Positions 1 to 10,419 are shown, counted from the first letter of the stretch. The stretch: 64,000 nucleotides of DNA from Diplonema japonicum (GCA_964019335.1 OZ025716.1:310001-374000), one strand, 5' to 3'. Numbers and translations: made by a program. The notes: generated by a model from the letters alone, not told the origin.

Positions 1-42
1 CCTAATTTAATTAATAAGAAATTATCTTTTTCCAAAGGTACT

Positions 43-46
<4 letters not shown>

Positions 47-73
<27 letters not shown>
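47..73. repeat. T27 homopolymer upstream of LINE-A
   Basis: An uninterrupted run of 27 T. It is the nearest long T tract upstream of LINE-A, and other LINE insertions in this window directly abut T tracts, so it is a candidate for the 5' junction. The first 46 bases are AT-rich and I see no gene in them. Confidence 0.6.
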
Positions 74-506
74 GTTACAAATATTTATCTTTCAAAAAAT
101 GATTTTATAACTATATGCAACTTGTGCCGAGCAAAAAACTTTCGCAGCTTTTTAAAAACCTTTTGCTCGTGCGAACAACAAAGACATATAGTCATAAAGA
201 ACTATTTTTTCTTTCTTCTTTCCTTTTTTACCAACGATTCTAAAGCTACAGTTTCTGTACTTTATTGGTAGAGCGGTTTGAAAAGAAAAAAAAATAGATC
301 AAAGATCACGCAGCGAGTATTACGGAGCACAGAGTGGTGATAGTAAAGTATCAGTATCAGTTTCAATATCAGTATCAGCAAATCAGTGAAAAGTCGGAAT
401 ACGTGAAAAGTTTGTCAGAAGGAGCACGAGAGTTTATAGTGATCGGTAGACAAGAGAGCGAGTTTCTTATAAAGTCAGTTTTATTCCCCCCCCACAGACG
501 AAGACC

Positions 507-2099
507 ATGGACCCCCATCATCTGGTCCAGAGGGCACAGAGCCTGCTAGCGGGCGACCTCTCCGAGGAAAACAGGAGCCTGGTGCTGACCACACTAAGCT
601 GCATCTTACAGTTGGTCGAAAAGGCACAGGCCTCCCCTCAACAGCCCACCCCGCAGCAACAGCCAGCTCTGCAACAATACCAGCCCCCGCCGCAACCCCA
701 ACAGTCATTTGCTCAGCAACAACCTCCACAGACTTACCAACCGAAGGGTCAACCCCAGCAATTCCAGCAGCAGCTCCAAAACCAACAGGCAAAGGGGCAA
801 CCGCGCCAGCAGCAACAATCGAAGGGACAACCGGCCCAGCAGCAGCAGCAACAATCGAAGAGGACACCCCCGAGGAAGGAGACAAGAGGAAGCGCCAAGA
901 CATACCTCGGGGCGGCCACCAATTGGACGAGCAGACCTGCCCCTGTTAAACCCCCCTTGGCACTGGTACAGCAACACTGGGGAGCCCAGCAGATCCACAC
1001 CGTGGTTCCCGACCAGCTCACGGCTGGTATCTACTTCAACCCCTCGGACCCGGTCCAACTCTCCTCTCGTCTCAAGGCGCTCGGCCTTGATTTCAAAATC
1101 ATCTGCACCAAGCCATTCGTGGGTGGCACTGAGTCAGACTCCCCCACGACGAGAGGGATCATTCGGACCTGGGTCACTGGGATCGAGGTGCTCCCACAAG
1201 CAATGGACGCCCCTCCCAAGGAGGACAACAACAGGACAACGATACTCAAGGCGGTGATTGCGAAGGACCACTGCTCAGCAGCACAGTGGAAACGCACAGC
1301 GGACGGCAACGCCATTAAAAGGATGGCACTACTAGCGGCACGCGACAAGGAGAGACTCTTCAAGGTCTTACCGAATGCCGTCTTCAGGATAGACCGATCC
1401 ACAGAGAACAAGACAGCCACCGCCCTCGTACGTGTAGACCCTGAACTCGCGATGAGACTGTTAGCAGCTTCGGGAGACCAGGGCGTTTTCTGGACACACG
1501 CGTTCGCGAGAGACCGACTGGAAGTCATCCAGCTGAAGAAAGGGATCAGGGCGGCCGACGTCCCCACCGCGTCGCTGGGCACCTCCCTTACCGTGACGCC
1601 AATCGGATTAGCCCTCATGCTACCGAGAGGTGCGGACCGCAAGGAAGTCCTGGCCAGGGTCAACCCCATCCTACTTCCGGCGCAGAAGACAGGCGAAAAA
1701 TACATTCTGGAAGGGTGTCTGAACTGCGAACACGAGTGCGACTTGAGAGTCGACCTGGCCGGTTGTGGGTGGGTTATTAACCACATGGACAAGTTGGGTG
1801 CGTCGAAGTGGCTCATACGTGCAACCAACCCCCCTACGGCCAGGCTCATTGCGAGAGGGGAGAAGCGACACTCCCTCGTAATCAGGGATTGGACCCGAGA
1901 GGACACACCCGACAGAAGGGAGAGGACCTTCAAAGGGAAGCAACAGAGGGTGAAGCTGTCGGAGGCGGAATTCCCCAGTTCATGGGCGGCACAAGAAAAA
2001 GCACGTGTGGAGGCGGCCAACGCCGAGAGTTCGAGGAAAAGAGGGGAGTCGGAAACCCACTCGCAGGCGACACCAAGCCCCAAAAACCAGAAGATCTGA
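507..2099 (+). CDS. LINE-A ORF1 protein
   Basis: 530 aa from ATG 507, stop TGA 2097-2099. ORF1 proteins of non-LTR elements normally bind the element RNA and form the RNP. Residues about 40-130 are a Gln/Pro-rich low-complexity stretch. The remainder is ordered and its last third (roughly residues 310-480) resembles the middle of LINE-B ORF1: a GDQGVF versus GEDGVF segment, a GW followed by a W-[LV]-x-[AR]-[AT] stretch, and similar spacing. I see no CCHC knuckle and no OTU domain, in contrast to LINE-B. The reading frame continues open past the TGA into ORF2, so part of the product may be extended. Confidence 0.8.
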   Translation: MDPHHLVQRAQSLLAGDLSEENRSLVLTTLSCILQLVEKAQASPQQPTPQQQPALQQYQPPPQPQQSFAQQQPPQTYQPKGQPQQFQQQLQNQQAKGQPRQQQQSKGQPAQQQQQQSKRTPPRKETRGSAKTYLGAATNWTSRPAPVKPPLALVQQHWGAQQIHTVVPDQLTAGIYFNPSDPVQLSSRLKALGLDFKIICTKPFVGGTESDSPTTRGIIRTWVTGIEVLPQAMDAPPKEDNNRTTILKAVIAKDHCSAAQWKRTADGNAIKRMALLAARDKERLFKVLPNAVFRIDRSTENKTATALVRVDPELAMRLLAASGDQGVFWTHAFARDRLEVIQLKKGIRAADVPTASLGTSLTVTPIGLALMLPRGADRKEVLARVNPILLPAQKTGEKYILEGCLNCEHECDLRVDLAGCGWVINHMDKLGASKWLIRATNPPTARLIARGEKRHSLVIRDWTREDTPDRRERTFKGKQQRVKLSEAEFPSSWAAQEKARVEAANAESSRKRGESETHSQATPSPKNQKI

Positions 2100-2390
2100 C
2101 AGGAGGCACTGAAGTTCTGCGGGGCAGTCATATCCCTCCCCATTACCATTATCATCATTCTTTCACTCATTGACCTCCTAACTTCTTCGGCCACGCCAAC
2201 CCCCTTCGCCCCTTTCGTTTGCGACTGGCTCGGCTCACCATCCAGGAACAACCTCCTGATCTACTCCTTAACAATGATCCACCTTCCACGGGCACATTTC
2301 CTCATTTTGAAGAGGTCGAAACGATCTATCGCGCGCGAAGCGAGAAAACGACTCATGACCCACGGTGACATCCATCCGAATCCTGGACCC
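2097..2390 (+). promoter_or_regulatory. In-frame TGA, hydrophobic linker and 2A-like motif between ORF1 and ORF2
   Basis: The ORF1 stop is TGA followed by C (TGA CAG), a context known to be leaky in eukaryotes. The same frame is open from 2100 to ORF2 with no further stop. The 96 codons from 2100 to 2387 encode a hydrophobic stretch (VISLPITIIIILSLIDLL, 2127-2180) and end in GDIHPNPGP (2364-2390), matching the 2A signature apart from His where Glu is usual. 2A peptides make the ribosome skip the Gly-Pro bond; here that would release ORF2 starting at the Pro just before the endonuclease domain. ORF2 could instead start at ATG 2274. The layout is seen directly; readthrough and skipping are inferred. 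Confidence 0.6.
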
Positions 2391-5300
2391 GAAGTAGAGA
2401 ACAAGAGGGAGCTCTCTCTTATTTCGGTGAACGTCACGAACCTCCCGAACCATCTGAATAGGATCAAACTACAATCATTTGACTTGATCTGCCTCCAGGA
2501 GACGGCTCTAACGCAAGCTGGTCAGTGGATGGTGAACGAAGAAACAAAACGTGACGCTTTCCTGAAAGAACACCGTCTCTTCTGGGGACCACCGCAACAG
2601 GGGAAGATATCCAAGGATGCTGAGTCCCCCTCGATCGCCCAAAGAGGAGGAGTGGGAATTATTGTGAACAAGCGGCTGACTGCGAGGAAGGAGACTTCTC
2701 TTTTCGAAGACCACGGCACCAACACACGCAGAGTTCACGTAAGAGTCGCAGTGGGGAAACGGGATTGGTTACACGTCATCACCCTCTACTGCCAGGTTAA
2801 CGACGGCAGTAATCACGCCAAAAGAAACAGGGAAGCACTGATTGACGACACACTACGGAAAACTACGCAACTGGGGGACGTTCCGGTCATCGTAACGGGA
2901 GATTTTAATACTACCATTCAGGACTCCCCGGTGCTTTCGCACGCCCTTGCACAGCATTGGACAGACGCCTCGGACAAGGTCTCACGCCTACGTGGTACAC
3001 AGACCCCTCCCTCCTTCGTCACGGCAACGGCGAAAACCAGGCCAGACTACATCCTGATGAACGCAACGGCGTCGATGGCTCTAAGAGACTGCCAGACCTT
3101 CGACATCGGCGTCCCCTCCCACCACGCACTCAAAATCTCGATTGATATCCCAAAATTCCACGAGCCCTCGCTCCAATACCATCTGCCCAGGATGATCATC
3201 CCTCTCCGGGACTCCCGAGACCGTACACCGCACAGTGATATTCTCCCGACTTTGAAGGCCCTGAAGGACACCGGAGATCTAGACGCCGCTTTCTTAGCGC
3301 TCTCTACAACTTGTGAAAAACACCTCTTGAGGGGGACTACACAATTGGGAAACTCGATTTTCTCAGGCAGAGGCGAAGTAAACTCACCCAGCTTGCGGAG
3401 GACCGCAGCCCCATCCACGGAGAACAGCTTTGGTGCCGTATCCAAGAAATACTTAACCCTCGAGAAAATCCGAAAAAGTGCATCCGCCATTTTACGGAGA
3501 GTTCAGATGTTGAAAGACCCTGCCCTGCCCTATGACCTACGTAAAGGGTGGGACAAGATGAAGGCGAGAGCCATCAATGTCTTAAAGGTTCACCCTGAGA
3601 CTTTTTCCGATGGCAACATCTCCAGGGAGGCGGACCTGGTGAAGAGGAAGGTGACAGCATTACAACGGGACATGGACATTGCCTCGAAGATCCAGCGCAG
3701 TATAAAAGCACGGAGGGAGCTAAATTCAGGCTTCTCGGTGAATCGGAGCGCAATCATGCAGTTCGTAGCAGATAGGCCCGAGAGAGAGCTGGTAGCAGCA
3801 AACACCAACGGAGCCATCTCGACCTCAGTTGAAGAGATCGACCTAGCTTTCAGGTCGGCGTGGCGCCACATCTTTCGCAAATACGAAGAACATCCCGAAC
3901 CGCGCTACGACTCTTTTGAAGAAGCGTTTGGGACGCAGATCTCCCACCACCCGATGGTGGCACTCTGGACGATCTACGGGTAGTCCTGAAAAAGAAGGAG
4001 AAGCAGGAGTGTGCAGGGATCGACGGTTGGAGGCTTTGTGAACTCGCACATTTACCAGACGCACTACTGGAGGGTTTTGTCTATCTGTACGAATGGATAG
4101 AGGAAGGGGGACGATGGCCCAAGGCAGTCCTCACGGCGCTTGTAACGATGATCCCGAAAGGGGAGTCCGAAGAACCGCTGGAACACCGCCCGATCACGGT
4201 ATCGAGTGCGTTCTACCGACTCTGGGCAGGCGCTAGACTACCCGCGATCCTCGAGTGGCAAGAGGCGTGGATCACCCCTCTCCAGTTCGGTTTCAGGCCG
4301 AAACACAGCACTGACGATCTCCTCGCCCGAGTCTGCACTAGTGTAGAGACGGCGAAAATATCAGGTAAGCACCTCTATGGCCTCTCGGTTGACTTCAAGA
4401 AATGCTTCGACTCGATCCCCCATGCGCTTACGTTCGATTTAGTGGAGCGTTTAGGCCTCAGCCAACTTATCCTGAGACCGATAAAATCCATCTACTCAGA
4501 CCTAATTCGTCGTTTGCGTTTCCCTATGGGGGTGGGCGCACCGTTCAGATCCACGAATGGAATTCTCCAGGGTTGTCCAATATCACCGGTCTTCATCAAC
4601 GCGATCCTCGCTATATTCACCAAGAAATGCACGGCGAACCCTAGAAACGCCCATCCTGTGTCGTATGCAGACGACCTAAACTTCACGTCAGCTACCTCGG
4701 AGGCCGCGGTGCAACGCTCCGTTAACCTGCTTGGCACCCTCTGCAAGCTCACAGGGATGACTATCCACCCGAAGAAAACTAAGTCGTTTGGAACGAAGCC
4801 CAAGTACTGCGGCAACGTACAGCTGCACGGGGAGACCTTCGACACGTCCTGCAAACTACAGATCCTAGGGGTACTAGTCTATTTCCAGCCTTGTAGAAGA
4901 GAGAACACGAGAGCCCGCAAGGCAATTGCAGAAATCGAGCGCCTCGCAGCAACGAGACTTTACCACAACCGCAAGGTACAGATCATCGCAGAGAACATCC
5001 TACCGTCCGCCTTCTACGGCGTCCTCTTCGACCCAATCCCAGACTCTTGGCTGGTGAAGATGAAGAAGCAAATCACGTCATGCATCTGGGGTGCACGCAA
5101 CCCGATGCGTTCCGCCAGTGCACTGCTAGGGATTGCCTACAAAGGACACACCCTAGACCCTTACTCTTCGGTGGTCTATAAAGCCGACCCTAGGTCGCCT
5201 GTGCACACGACAGTCGAACAAGTCCCTATTCGTGTCGGGCTGGGAAACTTACAAGTACGCAAAGGAGCGAGATGGAACGCCGTCACTTTCGAAAGGACCA

Positions 5301-6467
5301 TTTGGCAATGCAGAAATATGGCTGCGTGAAATCGGGACGAGATGGAAGGACTTCGTAAAGGAGTTGCCACGGGGCATGCCACACCTGAAACACGAGGTCA
5401 GGGCGCGGTTGAAAGAAAAACTGCGGGGCGAGCTCGCCGAAGAGCGGGACACTTTCAAAGGAATCGAAACAGGAGTGGACGAGAGGAAGACGAACGTCCT
5501 ACACAACGAGGTGGCGATCACCAACCCGCAGAAAGCGAGGAGAATCCTCTGTGCCGTTACTGGCGCCATCCTTCCACTGCACCCTAGAGCCTACGGCGAC
5601 ATGGATGGCACGCGAACGAAATGCCTTGGGTGTGACGCACCCTTCGACATTAGGGGCGGGACCAGCGACCTCCTGCAGCATACAATTTGGCACTGCCCGG
5701 CACACACCGGTTTTAGAACGGCCAACGCCGACCGCGAATGGCTGGTGCAAGAGCACATCAACTGGCCAATCTGCACCCGCGTACACGGCATCATTACCTC
5801 GGACTTGGACATCAGCCTATCGAGGGTCAAGGAGCTCCACCTGATGCTAGCAGAAGTGGCAGGCAAGCTCGAGAACTTGCACGCCGACAAGCAGGTCAGG
5901 TACTCCAAACAGCATTTCTGGAATAGACCATTCCGACCGGGGAACCTCTTAACCCCGAAACCTCTCCCTTGGTACCACGAGCATGGGCTGCAGAAGAAAT
6001 ACTTCCCAGGCCTAATCCCATTTGTCCTCAACTGGCTAAAGGCCCTAAAATGGGGCGAGGACGGCGGGCAAGTTTCTAAGGCGGAACTGGCGGTCGACCT
6101 CATTGCAACGGAAAGGCTCCACATGGGTGGTGAAGACATAGCATGCTGGGCGAGAAAGCTCGGCAGGATTCTCAGCGTCTTAGAAAGGATCCATCTAAAA
6201 GGGACGGGGAATCATCTGATTCCGGCAAAAACTATGAAGTCAGTACACTCACTACGCACCCTAGGGCTCCACAGCCATGCCGTCACTGGATACTCCACTC
6301 GTCCGATCTTCGCGTCCCCGAAGGTCACCCACTCGATCCTAGAGGAACAAATGCGAACGCATTGCATCCTCAACAACTCGCTAGTTGGTTTCACGCCCAA
6401 GCTGCTGATGAGATACTACGACGGGCCTAAGGCACTACCACGACAGAAGGGATCAAACACTAGATGA
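2100..6467 (+). pseudogene. LINE-A ORF2: endonuclease, reverse transcriptase, zinc knuckle (two frameshifts)
   Basis: The EEP endonuclease comes first. Its motifs are SVNVTN, CLQE, GDFNT, RPDYIL and SHH, running about 2430-3140. The frame then shifts at about 3945-3960, where the endonuclease frame runs into a stop at 3983 while homology to LINE-B continues one base out of register. The RT follows: HRPITV, DFKKCFDS, GCPISP and the catalytic YADD at 4664-4675. A second shift lies at about 5260-5330. The C-terminal part has a CxxC...HxxxxC zinc knuckle (about 5620-5697) and ends at TGA 6465-6467. RT copies RNA at a nick made by the endonuclease (target-primed reverse transcription). Both shifts could be mutations or assembly errors. 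Confidence 0.8.
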
Positions 6468-6487
6468 GTTGATTGTCGTTAGGCGAT

Positions 6488-6505
6488 CCTGTCACATACT
6501 GCAGG
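6488..6505 (+). other. LINE-A 3'-terminal hairpin
   Basis: CCTGT (6488-6492) pairs with GCAGG (6501-6505) around an 8-nt loop, 17 nt before the T17 tail. The related fragment at 7202-7219 keeps the fold with a T to C change that converts a T-G wobble to C-G. In some LINEs the RT recognises such a 3' hairpin. Confidence 0.5.
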
Positions 6506-6539
6506 TTCCCTTCAAAGACACCTTTTTTTTTTTTTTTTT

Positions 6540-7234
6540 CGGGCTGGACACTGCCGAGTTGCAGCTGATGATGGCGGAGATTACTGGTAGCTTACAACTC
6601 ACCTTCGCACGGAAAAAGACGATGGACTTCAGCGTTCACCTGTGGAACAGGCCTTTCGAGAAGGGGAGTTTGCTCAAGCCACGGTCACTACGACAATGGT
6701 TTGAGGCAACAGTACCTCCCACGGCTCATCCCGCACGTCATCCGATGGCTCTCTGCCCTTCACTGGGGCACGACAGGTGGACAGGTCTCCAGGCTTGAGC
6801 TGGCCATAGACTTCATTGCCACGGTGGGACTCTCGCCTTGTGAAGAGGGTGAGGACATCCAAGTGAGCGCGCGTGTAATAGGCCGGGTGATAACGGCACT
6901 AGAACGCATCCACACCAGTAAGGGCATAGCGCCCCTCATCCCAGCTGCGTCAGTAGTTTCTGTCCACTCCCTACGCACGTTGGGTTACTACAACAGCTCC
7001 GTAAGGGGCTACTCCTCTGACCGGTATTCGCCTCCCCGGTGACCCGCCACATCCTTGAGAGACAACTGTACAACTATTGTGTCCTTACCAACTCGGTTGA
7101 GGGTTTCATACCTAAAGTACCGAGGAGGGTGAACGAGGGGCCGAAGGCCACACCACAGCAGAAAGGTTCGATCAAGAGATAGATTGAGACTCTTCAGGCG
7201 TCCTGCCACATACCGCAGGTACCCTTAAATGTCT

Positions 7235-7273
<39 letters not shown>
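6540..7273 (+). mobile_element. 5'-truncated, frameshifted LINE-A relative
   Basis: This begins right after the T17 tail of LINE-A and carries only the C-terminal end of an ORF2. Shared landmarks with LINE-A: LMMAEITG versus LMLAEVAG, an HxWNRPF motif, GGQVS-x-x-ELA-x-D-x-IAT, and VHSLRTLG. The frame shifts at about 6690-6710. Divergence from LINE-A is substantial, so it is an older or different subfamily. It ends with the 7202-7219 hairpin and a T36 tail (7238-7273). Two elements in tandem, each ending in T, suggests insertion into a pre-existing T tract. Confidence 0.75.
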
Positions 7274-7698
7274 CCAGATGTTAAGATGTGGTTAGGGGTA
7301 ACACCCGCACGCATTAAGGAGTAGTGGTAGCATTGTTGGGCTTATCCTTCTATTGTACAAACAACAAACATCTGACTCTTTTTTTTTTTGTGGTATTGTC
7401 TGCTTCTTTTTTTGTGGACAGCTGATGACTGCATCAGACAATGCTAAGTACTGACAAGAAGAACGGGAACACCCCCTTTTGAGAAGATATCCAAAAAAAG
7501 AAAAGAAAGAGTTCCAAAAACAGGAACTCCTTTATTCATCTCTTTGGTGCCCAGGGGTTTTTTAACTCTTCTTGAAACGTAAGGGACCCTCTCTTTCCCT
7601 TTTCCTTCTCGCCAAATAATCCTCTTTGGTCCGTCTTTACGTGTAATTACCTCTCATATGTGAGTATTTCTCCCCCTTCTTCTGCCCACCTATCTCTT
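7274..7698. other. Spacer before the tandem array
   Basis: T-rich, pyrimidine-biased DNA with no ORF I accept. Its last 40 bases run into the polypyrimidine stretch that precedes the first array gene. Confidence 0.5.
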
Positions 7699-7743
7699 AC
7701 ACAGGATTTTTCCACAAAACCAAAACAAAAAGTACTACAAAAG
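7699..7743 (+). promoter_or_regulatory. Conserved leader of array genes (copy 1)
   Basis: A polypyrimidine stretch ending in ACACAG is followed by GATT(C/T)TTCCACAAAA and an A-rich run up to the ATG. The same block precedes all seven array copies, ending at 8679, 9531, 10419, 12016, 12885 and 14019 for the others. Pyrimidines followed by CAG look like a 3' splice site, so the leader may begin just after a 5' UTR intron or a trans-splice acceptor. No donor has been identified. Confidence 0.4.
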
Positions 7744-8142
7744 ATGCCTGCTTCGCCAAGCCCTGTGAAGAACAACAAGAGGAAGCGCGCTGCCTCTTCG
7801 TGGAGCGAGGCTACGGTGCAGAAGTCGGGTCCGAAGACGGCAGAGGAGCTCCTTGACGATGCTGGGGTGTCGTTCGACAAGGGGAGCCTCTACGTCCGCC
7901 TTGGAAAGACCAAGGAGAAGATCCCGGCAAAAAAGGAACTCGTGTCGGTGAAGGAGGGGGAGTCGGAGCCCGACATGACTGATTCGGCGAAGATCAGGAA
8001 GCTGTGCGGCTGGAAGGAAGACGACAAGGCCATCGCAGTCACCAGCAGAACTGTCCCCGATGGTAGGGATGTCTTCATCAGGGTCACCGCCGCCAGCAAG
8101 ACGTTCAGGCTTGGCACCCGTGTCCTCATCGAGGCAGAATAG
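7744..8142 (+). CDS. Small basic protein of unknown function, array copy 1
   Basis: 132 aa, ATG 7744, stop TAG. I do not recognise the family. The N-terminus (SPSPVKNNKRKR) is short, basic and Ser/Pro-rich, resembling a nuclear localisation signal. The following ~100 residues look like a compact fold with alternating beta-like stretches (GSLYVRLGK, KAIAVTSRTV, DVFIRVTAA, RLGTRVLIEA) and one Cys (KLCGWKEDD). No signal peptide or membrane segment. High copy number, basic head and strong conservation fit an abundant chromatin- or RNA-associated protein, but that is inference. This copy has AEELLDD where most others have AGELLDD. Confidence 0.85.
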   Translation: MPASPSPVKNNKRKRAASSWSEATVQKSGPKTAEELLDDAGVSFDKGSLYVRLGKTKEKIPAKKELVSVKEGESEPDMTDSAKIRKLCGWKEDDKAIAVTSRTVPDGRDVFIRVTAASKTFRLGTRVLIEAE

Positions 8143-8480
8143 GCCGATAGAATAAGGAAGAAAAAAAAAAGGATGTAAATGACCTTGGAACAATAAGAAA
8201 AATAACCACACAAGTCTTAGCTCATTTCAAAGCGGTCGGCTGCCCCCCCCCCCCCCCCCGCACCCCTCCAATTTATTTTTTATTTCTCGTTTCCATAATA
8301 ACAATCGTTCTTTTTATTCTTCTTTCTTCTTTTAAGCTTATTCGCTTGCGAAGTGTCTTTTCTCTCCCTTTGTATCCCCCCCATCCCTTTTTTTTATTTC
8401 CAATAGCGGAATGATGCTTACCTTGTCTCTTTGAATCTTTCCCTTTTTATTTCTTTTTTTTTTTACTGTATTTCTTTTTT
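8143..8480. other. Array spacer 1-2 with C17 run
   Basis: This holds the CTTAGCTCATTTCAAA motif (8214-8229), a C17 run (8243-8259) and T-rich blocks. It is nearly identical to the spacer after copy 6 (13282-13620), pointing to recent segmental duplication. It ends in the short T run where a SINE-like repeat is inserted. Confidence 0.6.
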
Positions 8481-8586
8481 GCAAGAACGAGTCTTTGACT
8501 TGTCTAAACAAAAGGGGAACGTTGGCAACGTGTTTCGGGTTGACAAACTTCTCTAGGCACGTACACACTACGGCCAATTCCTCTTT
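8481..8586 (+). mobile_element. SINE-like repeat, A half, inserted in array spacer
   Basis: It begins GCAAGAACGAGTCTTTGACT right after a T run and includes AACGTTGGCAACGT, a small inverted repeat. Between copies 3 and 4 (10301-10323) the same spacer sequence is uninterrupted: CTGTATTTC, T run, CTCTTTAGCC. That is a paralogous empty site, so this block is an insertion. The same unit recurs at 30949, 39340, 34596 and 62725. Confidence 0.7.
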
Positions 8587-8679
8587 TCTCTTTAGCTTTA
8601 AGATTCGTGTGCTTCATCTCATGCTTTATCTCATGCACAGGATTCTTCCACAAAACCAAAACAAAAAGTACTACAAAAG

Positions 8680-9078
8680 ATGCCTGCTTCGCCAAGCCCT
8701 GTGAAGAACAACAAGAGGAAGCGCGCTGCCTCTTCGTGGAGCGAGGCTACGGTGCAGAAGTCGGGTCCGAAGACGGCAGGGGAGCTCCTTGACGATGCTG
8801 GGGTGTCGTTCGACAAGGGGAGCCTCTACGTCCGCCTTGGAAAGACCAAGGAGAAGATCCCGGCAAAAAAGGAACTCGTGTCGGTGAAGGAGGGGGAGTC
8901 GGAGCCCGACATGACTGATTCGGCGAAGATCAGGAAGCTGTGCGGCTGGAAGGAAGACGACAAGGCCATCGCAGTCACCAGCAGAACTGTCCCCGATGGT
9001 AGGGATGTCTTCATCAGGGTCACCGCCGCCAGCAAGACGTTCAGGCTTGGCACCCGTGTCCTCATCGAGGCAGAATAG
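8680..9078 (+). CDS. Small basic protein, array copy 2
   Basis: 132 aa, ATG 8680, stop TAG; protein identical to copy 1 except for AGELLDD. Its leader lies just downstream of the SINE-like insertion, which has left the conserved CAG-GATTCTTCC block intact. The 3' flank departs from copy 1 straight after the stop codon, so homogenisation is tightest over the coding region. Confidence 0.85.
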   Translation: MPASPSPVKNNKRKRAASSWSEATVQKSGPKTAGELLDDAGVSFDKGSLYVRLGKTKEKIPAKKELVSVKEGESEPDMTDSAKIRKLCGWKEDDKAIAVTSRTVPDGRDVFIRVTAASKTFRLGTRVLIEAE

Positions 9079-9485
9079 ACAAAAAAAAAGACCTTTGGAA
9101 TGAGAATTTAAAGAAAGAGAATAGGGTATGCCTTAGCTCAATTCAAAAGATGGAAAGATACCTCACCCCACTCTTTATTTTTTACTTTCTCGTTTCACAA
9201 TAGTGTTGCATTCGTTTTCTCTCCCTTTGTATCCCCCCCCCCCCCCCCTTCTTTTATAGTGAACAGAAGCACTTGTTATGGGATAGGTGTTATGTGTTAC
9301 AAATAAACTTGTTTAAGAAAAAGGTTTGTAGCCGTTGCACAGACAAAGAATAACTCGCTAATTCTTTTATATTTCCCATTGCAGGGGTGACTTTCCCTTC
9401 TCTCTTTTTTACTGTATTTCTTCTTTTTATTCTCTTTAGCCTTAAGATTTATGTGCTTCTCCCCTTCTTCTGCCCACTTACCTCC
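9079..9485. other. Array spacer 2-3
   Basis: It holds a TTAGCTCA variant at about 9131, a C16 run (9233-9248) and T-rich DNA. I see no gene. Confidence 0.5.
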
Positions 9486-9531
9486 TGCACAGGATTCTTC
9501 CACAAAAACAAAACAAAAGAAACTATAAAAA

Positions 9532-9927
9532 ATGCCTTCGCCAAGCCCTGTGAAGAACAACAAGAGGAAGCGCGCTGCCTCTTCGTGGAGCGAGGCTACG
9601 GTGCAGAAGTCGGGTCCGAAGACGGCAGGGGAGCTCCTTGACGATGCTGGGGTGTCGTTCGACAAGGGGAGCCTCTACGTCCGCCTTGGAAAGACCAAGG
9701 AGAAGATCCCGGCAAAAAAGGAACTCGTGTCGGTGAAGGAGGGGGAGTCGGAGCCCGACATGACTGATTCGGCGAAGATCAGGAAGCTGTGCGGCTGGAA
9801 GGAAGACGACAAGGCCATCGCAGTCACCAGCAGAACTGTCCCCGATGGTAGGGATGTCTTCATCAGGGTCACCGCCGCCAGCAAGACGTTCAGGCTTGGC
9901 ACCCGTGTCCTCATCGAGGCAGAATAG
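9532..9927 (+). CDS. Small basic protein, array copy 3
   Basis: 131 aa, ATG 9532, stop TAG. It lacks one residue of the N-terminus (MPSPSPV instead of MPASPSPV), a form shared with copies 6 and 7, which may mark a sub-lineage within the array. Its 3' flank follows the copy 1/6 type for about 50 bases and then diverges. Confidence 0.85.
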   Translation: MPSPSPVKNNKRKRAASSWSEATVQKSGPKTAGELLDDAGVSFDKGSLYVRLGKTKEKIPAKKELVSVKEGESEPDMTDSAKIRKLCGWKEDDKAIAVTSRTVPDGRDVFIRVTAASKTFRLGTRVLIEAE

Positions 9928-10370
9928 GCCGATAGAATAAGGAAGAAAAAAAAAAGGATGTAAATGACTTTGGAACAATTTATCTTAAGAAAAATAAGGA
10001 GGGCGGGACACACAAGTCTTAGCTCATTTCAAAATGGTCGGCTACCCCACACCCCTCCAATTTATTTTTTATTGGTGGGCCGTTGCTAACCACTTCGTCC
10101 TATCATAGTGAATTTTATTTCTCGTTTCCATAATAACAATCGTTCTTTTTATTCTTCTTTCTTCTTTTAAGCTTATTCGCTTGCGAAGTGTCTTTTCTCT
10201 CCCTTTGTATCCCCCCCATCCCTTTTTTTATTTCCAATAGCGGGATGATGCTTACCTTTCTTTTTTTGTTCTTTTGAGCCTTTCCTTTCTTTTTTTTTTC
10301 TGTATTTCTTTTTTCTCTTTAGCCTTGAGATATATGTGCTTCTCCCCGTCCTCTCCATGCTTTATCTCTT
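9928..10370. other. Array spacer 3-4
   Basis: It contains CTTAGCTCATTTCAAA at about 10018 and, at 10301-10323, the uninterrupted CTGTATTTC-T-CTCTTTAGCC sequence that serves as the empty site for insertions in other spacers. No gene seen. Confidence 0.5.
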
Positions 10371-10419
10371 GCACAGGATTCTTCCACAAAACCAAAACAA
10401 AAAGAAAGTACTACAAAAG

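Larger units (their letters stand above)
74..6540 (+). mobile_element. LINE-A, APE-type non-LTR retrotransposon
   Basis: A two-ORF non-LTR retrotransposon: ORF1 (507-2099), then ORF2 with an exonuclease-endonuclease-phosphatase (EEP/APE) endonuclease, a reverse transcriptase and a C-terminal zinc knuckle. The 3' end is clear: a short 3' UTR with a hairpin (6488-6505) and a T17 tail (6523-6539). The 5' end is inferred. I place it after the T27 tract, which leaves a leader of about 430 nt containing a short ATCAGT-type repeat at about 349-384. ORF2 has two frameshifts, so this copy is probably inactive. No LTRs are visible. Confidence 0.8.

Noticed and set aside
1-60. Telomere or chromosome end at the window edges
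   Set aside because: No short tandem telomeric repeats at either end.
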